In this document: piece by piece, positions 53,410 through 59,882 of the stretch | Layout: each line of letters starts with the position of its first letter | Numbering within the stretch: position 1 is the first letter of the stretch | Assembly: GCA_022652545.1 (NCBI GenBank) | Contig: JALCRM010000008.1 | Coordinates: forward strand, 1 to 64,000 | From: Lachnospiraceae bacterium | GTDB taxonomy: Bacteria; Bacillota; Clostridia; Lachnospirales; Lachnospiraceae | DNA length: 64,000 nucleotides | Reading direction: 5' to 3' | The notes under the pieces: generated by a model | Told to the model about the DNA's origin: nothing | The model's database searches: none | What the model saw: the letters and a program-made list of their open reading frames with translations, nothing else | Translations under genes and position numbers: made by a program

Positions 53410-53649
53410 ATGGAAGAAAGGGCAAAGATCGTAGAAACACTGATCGAAAAAACGGGATCCATCATGAAGGTATCCGGGCTTACCGAAGAGTCTGTGTTTG
53501 CGGACCTGGATATGAAATCCGTTAACTATTCGGCGCTGATCAACATTCTGGAAGATGAATTCGATGTGGAGATCAACTACATGGAATTCAAGAGGAAAGC
53601 GACGATAGCCGAAGCGGCCGACTATGTGGCGGCGCTGATCGACGGCTGA
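53410..53649 (+). CDS. Acyl carrier protein with an atypical attachment motif
   Basis: A 79-residue acidic four-helix carrier protein. Helix 2 reads MKSVNYSALINILEDEFDVEI where ordinary ACPs have (A)DSLDTVELVMALEEEFGVEI, so the phosphopantetheine serine is present (about residue 38) but the preceding Asp is Lys. It starts three bases after the flavodoxin gene behind AGGAGG. It is the last gene before a strong terminator and lies outside any fatty-acid synthesis cluster, implying a dedicated catabolic or biosynthetic carrier. AcpS is encoded 5 kb upstream. Confidence 0.8.
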   Translation: MEERAKIVETLIEKTGSIMKVSGLTEESVFADLDMKSVNYSALINILEDEFDVEINYMEFKRKATIAEAADYVAALIDG

Positions 53650-53676
53650 ACACGAAAAGGCTTCATAAGCATACGG

Positions 53677-53713
53677 AAAGCGGTGCAGTCCGGTCGGACT
53701 GCACCGCTTTTTA
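53677..53713 (+). terminator. Strong Rho-independent terminator after the ACP gene
   Basis: A perfect 15-bp stem (53677-53691 with 53696-53710) with a GGTC loop runs into TTTTTAT. It ends the 48.2-53.6 kb operon. Confidence 0.95.
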
Positions 53714-53715
53714 TA

Positions 53716-53755
53716 TAGTACGCCCGGAGGGCGCACTATTCTGATGAACAATCAG
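53716..53755. repeat. Two small hairpins after the terminator
   Basis: ATAGTACGCCC-GGA-GGGCGCACTAT (53716-53740) has a single mismatch, and CTGAT-GAACA-ATCAG follows at 53741-53755. They mark the left edge of the decayed patch and could be the remnant end of a mobile element; I see no transposase. Confidence 0.4.
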
Positions 53756-53867
53756 ATGCGGTGAAGCTGCTGCCGACAGGGCACAGAATTATTTTCCTCC
53801 GGCAGACAGAGGTAAAGACGGGCGTCTGCGTAAAATCGGCAATTCGATAAAAGAAGAAGCCAGAAAA

Positions 53868-54407
53868 ATGCGCAGGGAGGGCCGCACAATTCGCGAAATT
53901 GCTGCTTTATTGGGGATTTCTGCAGGCTATGCGCAGGCGTTTGTAAAGGATATAGCGGCGGAGAAACAAAATGAACGGAACACGGAGGCCGTTTCTGATC
54001 ACCAAGGCGGTCAAAAGGGTAACTATGAGCAGGGCGACAGAATGAAATTCGAAAACTACAAATCCGAAATATGCCACGAGCTTAAGCGAAAAGGAGACAT
54101 ACAGTTCATTGTTTCATATCTGAAAACCGATCAGGTAAGAAAACTATATGATCAGCACATGTATCTTCAATGCTTATATCTGTTGGCAATGATCGACTAT
54201 TTATGCCGGATCAATGATCTGCCGCTTTGCAGAGAGTATGATGACCTCCGGGCCTGTAAGATCAGACAGACGGTTTATCCGGCGAGCGTTGAGATCATGT
54301 ATAAGGTTCTCAACGATGAGAAAATATTAAGTGAAGCCAGGGAGAGATCCATTCCGGAGTTCATGCAGCATAACATAGTTGAGAGTGAGGTGAGAGACAT
54401 TGCCTGA
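53868..54407 (+). CDS. Helix-turn-helix-containing hypothetical protein
   Basis: A 179-residue frame whose first ~35 residues form a resolvase- or sigma-like helix-turn-helix (TIREIAALLGISAGYAQAF). The rest (from MKFENYKSEICHELKRKG, residue 59) is helical and resembles a small family usually encoded directly upstream of DUF6036-like nucleotidyltransferases. The second ATG at 54042 has AGGGCGA upstream and may be the true start (122 residues); the HTH part has no ribosome site and may be a remnant. The stop overlaps the truncated nucleotidyltransferase start by eight bases. Confidence 0.55.
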   Translation: MRREGRTIREIAALLGISAGYAQAFVKDIAAEKQNERNTEAVSDHQGGQKGNYEQGDRMKFENYKSEICHELKRKGDIQFIVSYLKTDQVRKLYDQHMYLQCLYLLAMIDYLCRINDLPLCREYDDLRACKIRQTVYPASVEIMYKVLNDEKILSEARERSIPEFMQHNIVESEVRDIA

Positions 54408-54561
54408 AGCAAAAATCAACCGTGAGAATATCGATGATTACCTGAAGGCATTTGCGAAAGAGTATCGAAAAATCAATGGCCCCGGAATGCTTTTGGAAAT
54501 TGTTCTGACGGGGGGAGCCTCTGTTTTGCATGTAATCAGCGTAAGTGTCATGGGCTTATAA
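54400..54561 (+). pseudogene. Truncated nucleotidyltransferase-like gene (DUF6036/AbiEii type)
   Basis: From TTG 54400 the frame reads PEAKINRENIDDYLKAFAKE and EIVLTGGASVL, the N-terminal part of a nucleotidyltransferase family in which a (I/T)GGAxxL strand begins the catalytic domain. It then departs from the family and stops at 54559-54561 after 53 codons. The catalytic Asp motif and the rest are absent. GAGGTGAG precedes the TTG. Two-gene loci of this type are thought to be toxin-antitoxin or defence modules. Confidence 0.6.
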
Positions 54562-54566
54562 GCCAA

Positions 54567-54626
54567 AATAAGTGTAGTAAGAATACATTTATTCGCTGTA
54601 ATAAATGTACTAAATCCGCACTTATT
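54567..54626. repeat. AT-rich inverted repeat
   Basis: AATAAGTG plus TACATTTATT (54567-54593) is mirrored by AATAAATGTA plus CACTTATT (54600-54626). The outer 8 bp and inner 10 bp are perfect and the nine bases between differ. A third ATGTATTTAT follows. It sits at the breakpoint where the nucleotidyltransferase is cut and upstream of the ATPase gene, so it is either an operator or a mobile-element scar. Confidence 0.5.
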
Positions 54627-54689
54627 CATTGATAAAAAATGTATTTATGCGTGATACTGTACATATAAACGTCCGGCGGAGGTATGTAT

Positions 54690-55991
54690 ATGTATCGTTA
54701 TGCCATGGAAAAGCTTTATCAATGGAAAAAGAGCAGTCGCCGCAAGCCGCTGATCATCGAAGGCGCCCGCCAGGTCGGAAAGACCTGGATCATGAAGAAA
54801 TTCGGCAGCGAAGCATACGCAGATACCGTATACATCAATTTTGATGCAAATTCCAGGATGGCGGAACTGTTTGCGGCAGACCTGAACACAGACCGTCTCA
54901 TTATGGGGATCGAACTTTATGCCGGGCACAAGATCGATCCGGACAATACACTGCTTATTTTTGATGAAGTGCAGGAAGTACCGAAAGCGCTTTCATCCCT
55001 CAAATATTTCTATGAAAACGCGCCGCAATACCATATCATCTGCGCCGGCTCTCTCCTCGGCATTGCCCTGCACGGCGGCACCTCTTTCCCTGTCGGCAAA
55101 GTTGACTTTCTCAAACTCGGCCCTCTGTCTTACAGGGAATTCCTGATGGCGACCGGAAACGGGCGTTTTGCGGAGCTGCTGGATAAACAGGATTATGAGA
55201 TGATCGCACCTTTCAGGCAGACATATATTGATCAGCTAAAGTACTACTATTTTGTCGGCGGTATGCCGGAGGCGGTACAGAGCTTTGCGGAAAATAAAGA
55301 TTTTGATGAAGTGCGTGACATACAGAAACGTATTCTCTCCGCTTACGAACAGGATTTTTCCAAGCATGCTCCTTATGAGACGTTGCCGAAGATCCGCATG
55401 ATCTGGAACAGCATTCCCCCCCAGTTGGCCAAGGAAAACAAGAAGTTCATCTACGGACTGGTCCGTGAAGGGGGAAGAGCGAAGGAATATGAAACCGCCA
55501 TTATGTGGCTTACCGACTGTGGCCTTGTACATAAGATCAGCCGGATAAATACGGCGGGTATACCGCTGAAGGCCTATGAGGATCTGCGGACCTTCAAACT
55601 GTTTATCCTGGATGTCGGGCTGCTTGGCTGCATGACAGGGCTGCGTCAGGACACGCTGCTGGACGGCAACGACCTGTTTACCGAGTTCAAAGGGGCACTC
55701 ACTGAGCAGTATGTCTGTCAGCAGCTTGAGACCATTGAAGACCTGGGCATTTACTATTACACAAATGAACGAGGCTCCTGCGAGGTAGACTTTGTCCTTG
55801 ACGCAGGCAGCAGGATCATCCCGCTGGAAGCCAAGGCTGAGACAAATCTCAAAGCCAAGAGTCTTCGGATGTTCAAAGAAAGGTTTGCACCGGAAATTTC
55901 AGTCCGTACTTCCATGGCGGCTTACAAAAGGGAAGACTGGCTCATTAATCTTCCGCTGTATGCGGTGGAGGAGATCCAATGGAAAAAGTGA
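54690..55991 (+). CDS. AAA ATPase with DUF4143 domain
   Basis: A 433-residue protein with Walker A IIEGARQVGKTWIM, Walker B LLIFDEVQE, sensor ICAGSLLG, and a C-terminal DUF4143 domain with a PD-(D/E)XK-like stretch (CEVDFVLDAGSRIIPLEAKAE). These ATPases are common in gut bacteria, often scattered and laterally moved, with unknown function. ATG 54690 has GGAGG seven bases upstream; the ATG six bases earlier abuts the site. Its 3' end overlaps the next gene by 13 bases in another frame. Confidence 0.9.
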   Translation: MYRYAMEKLYQWKKSSRRKPLIIEGARQVGKTWIMKKFGSEAYADTVYINFDANSRMAELFAADLNTDRLIMGIELYAGHKIDPDNTLLIFDEVQEVPKALSSLKYFYENAPQYHIICAGSLLGIALHGGTSFPVGKVDFLKLGPLSYREFLMATGNGRFAELLDKQDYEMIAPFRQTYIDQLKYYYFVGGMPEAVQSFAENKDFDEVRDIQKRILSAYEQDFSKHAPYETLPKIRMIWNSIPPQLAKENKKFIYGLVREGGRAKEYETAIMWLTDCGLVHKISRINTAGIPLKAYEDLRTFKLFILDVGLLGCMTGLRQDTLLDGNDLFTEFKGALTEQYVCQQLETIEDLGIYYYTNERGSCEVDFVLDAGSRIIPLEAKAETNLKAKSLRMFKERFAPEISVRTSMAAYKREDWLINLPLYAVEEIQWKK

Positions 55992-57079
55992 AGGTCGGCA
56001 TCATAGGCTGCGGAGCGATCAGTGACGTATACATGACGAATATCACACGGCACTGCGGCAATCTCGAACTTGCGGCGGTAGCCAACCGCAGTGCGGACAA
56101 AGCAAAGGCCGCCGCTGAAAAATTCCATATTCCGGTCGCCTGCAGCACAGAGGAACTGCTGGGAATGGAAGAGATCCGCATTGTGCTGGACCTGACAGTA
56201 CCGGCTGCACATTACGGCGTGAACAGGCAGATCCTGGAGGCAGGGAAGAATCTCTACAGTGAAAAGCCGTTTGCCATCAGGACAGAGGAAGCAAATGAAC
56301 TGATCGGACTGGCTGCAGCGAAGGGACTGATGGCTGCCGGCGCACCGGATACGTTTTTAGGCGCCGGTGCACAGACGGCACGCGCACTGCTGGATGCAGG
56401 CAGGATCGGGAAGCCTTTCGGATTTACAGCGAACATGACCTGTCCGGGACATGAACTGTGGCACCCGAATCCCGGTTTCTATTATCAGAAAGGCGGCGGC
56501 CCGATGTTTGACATGGGGCCCTACTATATGACAACCCTTGTCTGCCTTCTCGGACCGGTGAAGAGGATCTCCGCTTTCCTGACATCCGGCTGGCCGGTAC
56601 GGAACATCCTCGGAAAGATGACGGAGACTGAAGTGCCCACGCATTATACGGGTACAATGGAATTTGCAAACGGTGCGGTCGGCACGGTGACCATGAGTTT
56701 TGACACCTGGTACTCATCTCTCCCGCGGCTGGAGATCTATGGGACGGAAGGTACACTGGTCCTGCCGGATCCGAACTGTTTCGGCGGACAGGTGCGGCTG
56801 TTCGACGGAAAGCAGAACCGTATGCAGGAGGTTGCACCGCTGTTCCCCCAGGCCCCGGATCCTTCCTGTAACATGCGGGGACTGGGCGTCAGCGATATGG
56901 CATGTGCGCTGACGGATGGCCGTGGCAGCAGGCTCCGCTCCGATGTTTTGCTCCATGTGGTGGAGATCCTGAATGCGTTTGAGATCTCTGCGCGGGAGAA
57001 CAGGCCCTGCGAACTGCAGACGACCTGCGACAGGCCGGAACCGATGGACAGCGACTGGGCGCTTTGGGAAGTAATGTAA
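55979..57079 (+). CDS. Gfo/Idh/MocA-family oxidoreductase (candidate C-glycoside 3-oxidase/dehydrogenase)
   Basis: A 366-residue NAD(P)-dependent dehydrogenase: nucleotide loop GIIGCGAISDVYM at the N-terminus, the active-site lysine in YSEKPFAI near residue 97, and the substrate region GGGPMFDMGPYYM. In C-glycoside pathways a protein of this family oxidises the sugar C3 before carbon-carbon cleavage (DgpA in the puerarin system). The deglycosylase-like pair at 59436-60871 lies 2.4 kb downstream, which makes this role plausible but not certain. GGAGG precedes the ATG within the ATPase gene. Confidence 0.85.
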   Translation: MEKVKVGIIGCGAISDVYMTNITRHCGNLELAAVANRSADKAKAAAEKFHIPVACSTEELLGMEEIRIVLDLTVPAAHYGVNRQILEAGKNLYSEKPFAIRTEEANELIGLAAAKGLMAAGAPDTFLGAGAQTARALLDAGRIGKPFGFTANMTCPGHELWHPNPGFYYQKGGGPMFDMGPYYMTTLVCLLGPVKRISAFLTSGWPVRNILGKMTETEVPTHYTGTMEFANGAVGTVTMSFDTWYSSLPRLEIYGTEGTLVLPDPNCFGGQVRLFDGKQNRMQEVAPLFPQAPDPSCNMRGLGVSDMACALTDGRGSRLRSDVLLHVVEILNAFEISARENRPCELQTTCDRPEPMDSDWALWEVM

Positions 57080-57650
57080 AACATCCGCCTGTGAAACATG
57101 GCGGATGCGAAGCTGCTTGCGCAGCTTCAGTGTGACAGTATTGGCTTGACCAAGGTAGAGCACCCGCCTGTGGGATAGGGCTAATTTACCGGAGGAGCAT
57201 GTCTGATTCACTTGAGGAACATGGCTTTATCTGCATTGGTAAATTGTGAAGATCCATCAGTATCCGCCGGATATTTCTCCTGCGATACAGTGTTTTCAAG
57301 ACGTGGTTTGTTCGCGGCGAAAGCATCTGGCTTTTGGATGGTCAAGGCCGCGCCTCGACAGGTGTTTTAAGGCATAGCTTGTTCGCGGCGAAAGCTTTTG
57401 GGGTCATGAATGACCGGTGCCGCGCCTCGATATGTTCTTCGGAAGCATTTTTGATCGTTTAGGGGCAATTTTGGGGTTCAAACGATCAAAATCGCCCCCG
57501 GCAGGCACACTTCACACCTCGGAAGCTTTTTTGATCGTACCGAAGGGCTGGAGGATGTAAAAGCCGGACGGACAAAGGACGGTAAAACGGCAATAGATAA
57601 TATAAGAGGCAGGATCTGCTGAATCGCGGAAATAAAAATGTTTTTCGGTC
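57080..57650. other. Long structured intergenic region
   Basis: Most of the 736-base gap between the oxidoreductase and esterase genes. It holds, in order, two adjacent perfect hairpins (CATCCGCC/GGCGGATG at 57082-57107 and GAAGCTGC/GCAGCTTC at 57109-57128), two copies of the hairpin repeat (57292-57430), and two direct copies of TCGGAAGC(A/T)TTTTTGATCGT (about 57429-57459 and 57520-57539), of which the first can also pair with AAACGATCAAAA near 57480. No credible protein frame is present. Its content looks RNA-structural. Confidence 0.5.
57292..57430. repeat. Hairpin repeat family, copies B and C in tandem
   Basis: Copies at 57292-57359 and 57364-57430, 72 bases apart. Each begins GTTTT(C/A)AAG, passes TTGTTCGCGGCGAAAGC and ends GCCGCGCCTCGA. 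CGCGGC pairs with GCCGCG. The centres differ but each can form its own stem (AAAGC/GCTTT in B, GGTCAT/ATGACC in C). Copy A lies at 30423-30489. Confidence 0.65.
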
Positions 57651-57691
57651 GGAGGTCAAAAACGTATCCATTCTTTTTGACCTCCTTTTTT
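57651..57691 (+). terminator. Rho-independent terminator
   Basis: GGAGGTCAAAAA (57651-57662) pairs perfectly with TTTTTGACCTCC (57674-57685) and is followed by six T residues. It lies upstream of the esterase gene with no clear open frame before it, so it may end a non-coding transcript from the repeat region or act as a leader terminator. Confidence 0.8.
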
Positions 57692-57769
57692 GTGCACTGA
57701 AAAAAGGAGAGCGGACGCGGTGCAACATAGACATTTCCCTGATAGAGCGGCAGCTCTGCGGATGCTACT

Positions 57770-57788
57770 ATTTCCCTATAAGGGAAAT
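57770..57788. promoter_or_regulatory. ATTTCCC-N5-GGGAAAT operator-like palindrome
   Basis: A perfect 7+7 inverted repeat around TATAA, 28 bases before the esterase start. A matching half-site, ATTTCCCT, lies at 57732-57739. The position suits a repressor site controlling the esterase-deglycosylase-importer genes. Confidence 0.5.
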
Positions 57789-57815
57789 TTTGATCTTTAT
57801 TCGGGAGGCGACAAA

Positions 57816-59216
57816 ATGAGCAGACAGGTAAAGACAGAAGGCGGGATCGTGGAAGGTGTTTCCGGCAGCGGCTGTACGGTATTCATGGGGATTCCCTATG
57901 CGGCTCCGCCGACAGGCGAACTGCGCTGGAAGGCACCGCAGCCGGCGGCAGCATGGCAGGGAGTGTTCAAGGCAGACAGGTTTGCGGCTATCTGTCCGCA
58001 GCGTATGCCGGAACCGGGCGACTCTTTCATGGGCAGGTACCATAAAGAGTTTTATAACGATCCGGAATTTCTGCGGGAGATGAGCGAAGACTGTCTGTAC
58101 CTCAATATCTGGGTGCCGGAGCGCGACGGCGCAGCGGCCGAAACAGACAGTGCGGCAGCAACAGACGGCGCAGCGGCAGAAAACCCGGCAGCGGGAAAAC
58201 TGCCGGTGGCCTTTTACATTCACGGCGGCGGTTTCAGCGGCGGGTACAGTTCCGAGACGGAATTCGGCGGCGAGGCGTTCTGCCGCAAAGGTGTCATCCT
58301 GGTGACGATCGCTTACCGTCTCGGTATCTTCGGCTTTCTCGCACATCCCTGGCTGGATGCGGAGAATGAGAGGGCCATTTCCGGCAATTACGGGATTCTG
58401 GATCAGATAGCGGCGCTGTGCTGGGTGAGCCGTAATATTGCAGCCTTCGGAGGAGATCCGGAGAATATCACTGTTTTCGGACAGTCGGCAGGTTCCATGA
58501 GCACGCAGGTGCTGGTCTCCAGCCCGCTGACCGGTTCGATGCCGGCAAAGGCGATCCTGCAGAGCGGACTTAGCTGCGAGGAAAATATTCTCGCAACGCC
58601 GACGCTTGCGGAAGAAGAGGAATTCGGGAAAAAATATGTCGCATACACGAAAGCGGCGACACTCCCGGACCTCAGGAAGATGACGGCGGATGAACTCCTT
58701 GGGGCCAAGGATCTTTTCGATGCGGAAATGTGGAAAAGCGGTGCAGGCCTGGTCATGGTGCCGAATGTGGACGGCTATGTCCTGCCGGCATCGGTGAAAG
58801 AAGTCTATAGGGGCGGCACGATGAAAAAGATCCCGTACATGGCAGGCTGCGTGGACAGCGATATAGGGACCGTACCCGAAGACCTCAAGGCGGACCGCCC
58901 GGGCATCATTCTGGATGAATGCCTGCGCTGGAGCAGACGCGTTGAAGAAGTGACGGGAAAGCCCGCGTACGTTTATGAATTCAAAAGGAAACTGCCGGGC
59001 GATGACTGGGGGGCTTTCCATTCCTCGGAACTCTGGTACATGTTCGGCACACTGGGCCGCTGCTGGAGACCCATGACGGAAGCGGACAGAAAACTCAGCG
59101 AAGACATGGTGACATACTGGACTGACTTCATGAAGACGGGTTCTCCGGATCCGGAACAGAACAACTGGAAGCCCTGCGGTGCAGAGGAACAGTACGTGCA
59201 GAAATTCGATGTCTAA
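57816..59216 (+). CDS. Type-B carboxylesterase
   Basis: A 466-residue paralogue of the esterase at 17134: FMGIPYAAPPTGELRWK, SEDCLYLNIWVPE, oxyanion loop GGGFSGGY and nucleophile motif FGQSAGS. Late HSSELWYMFG supplies the probable catalytic histidine. An Ala/Asp/Glu-rich low-complexity stretch (about residues 107-127) interrupts the region before the oxyanion loop and is absent from the paralogue. No signal peptide. ATG 57816 has GGGAGG eight bases upstream. It probably removes ester substituents from the glycosides processed by the downstream genes. Confidence 0.9.
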   Translation: MSRQVKTEGGIVEGVSGSGCTVFMGIPYAAPPTGELRWKAPQPAAAWQGVFKADRFAAICPQRMPEPGDSFMGRYHKEFYNDPEFLREMSEDCLYLNIWVPERDGAAAETDSAAATDGAAAENPAAGKLPVAFYIHGGGFSGGYSSETEFGGEAFCRKGVILVTIAYRLGIFGFLAHPWLDAENERAISGNYGILDQIAALCWVSRNIAAFGGDPENITVFGQSAGSMSTQVLVSSPLTGSMPAKAILQSGLSCEENILATPTLAEEEEFGKKYVAYTKAATLPDLRKMTADELLGAKDLFDAEMWKSGAGLVMVPNVDGYVLPASVKEVYRGGTMKKIPYMAGCVDSDIGTVPEDLKADRPGIILDECLRWSRRVEEVTGKPAYVYEFKRKLPGDDWGAFHSSELWYMFGTLGRCWRPMTEADRKLSEDMVTYWTDFMKTGSPDPEQNNWKPCGAEEQYVQKFDV

Positions 59217-59218
59217 AA

Positions 59219-59433
59219 CATGACGCTGAGCGCCGATGCGCCCATCGTCATGTGGCAGCAACGGTGCCGAAAGCGGCACCGGCTGCCCGATTCGGAGAAT
59301 CTGGCGATTCTCCTCACGGAGGTAAAAACATGACGCTGAGCGCCGATGCGCCCATCGTCATGTGGCAGCAACGGTGCCGAAAGCGGCACCGGCTGCCCGA
59401 TTCGGAGAATCTGACGATTCTCCTCAGGAGGTA
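59219..59433 (+). repeat. Leader element, copies 4 and 5 in 110-bp tandem
   Basis: Two nearly identical copies (59219-59328 and 59329-59433). Each contains CATGACG/CGTCATG enclosing GCGC/GCGC, then CGGTGCCG-AAAG-CGGCACCG flanked by GGCAGC/GCTGCC, then GGAGAATC/GATTCTCC and a GGAGGT ribosome site. Copy 4 ends in SD plus ATG, so a 36-codon leader frame (starting 59220) and another (starting 59330) can be read, the second overlapping the start of the DUF6379 gene. Confidence 0.75.
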
Positions 59434-59435
59434 TT

Positions 59436-59882
59436 ATGCCTACACAATATATGAAACTCGGATTTGAAGAAAGAGTGCTGCGGCCGGACGGCTTTTATCA
59501 TCTGCTGCTGAACGGGAAAAAGGTGGGGTTCAACCTTGACCTCAGGATCAACTATTATCGCGGCATGCAGCTTTCCACCGTGGAGACGCTGAAGGTGACG
59601 GTGGACGGGATGGAGATCCCTTCCGGACTGATGATGGCGCAGCTGAACGGAAAGTGTTTCGGCACGGATGAGCTGAAGCAGATGTACCAGGAGTACTGGG
59701 GGATCAAGGATCCCATGCATCTGCGGATATTCAACGGCGGACTGCCGGACGGGGAGCATGAGGTGTCCGTAAAACTGATCTTCAAGTCTCCGTATATGAA
59801 GTTTACCGAGGGCGTGTACGGCCTGGTCGACGGGTCCTGTTCAAAGCGGCTGACGATAGCCGAAGGGAGGGAGTTCGCATGA
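59436..59882 (+). CDS. C-deglycosylation enzyme beta-subunit-like protein (DUF6379 type)
   Basis: A 148-residue beta-rich protein: residues GFEERVLRPDGFYHLLLNGK at the start, then GFNLDLRINYYRGMQLSTVE, a central WGIKDPMHLRIFNGGLPDGEHEV and closing MKFTEGVYG. Size, order and wording match, as I recall them, the small subunit of bacterial C-glycoside deglycosidases (DgpC, DfgB, CarC types). That subunit pairs with a TIM-barrel subunit to cleave the C-C bond of 3-oxo-C-glycosides. The TIM-barrel gene overlaps its stop by four bases (ATGA), the arrangement expected for the heteromer. AGGAGG precedes the ATG. Confidence 0.8.
   Translation: MPTQYMKLGFEERVLRPDGFYHLLLNGKKVGFNLDLRINYYRGMQLSTVETLKVTVDGMEIPSGLMMAQLNGKCFGTDELKQMYQEYWGIKDPMHLRIFNGGLPDGEHEVSVKLIFKSPYMKFTEGVYGLVDGSCSKRLTIAEGREFA

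Noticed and set aside
53716-54689. Complete insertion sequence or integrated element
   Set aside because: No transposase or integrase frame and no flanking target duplication could be found; only remnants are supported.
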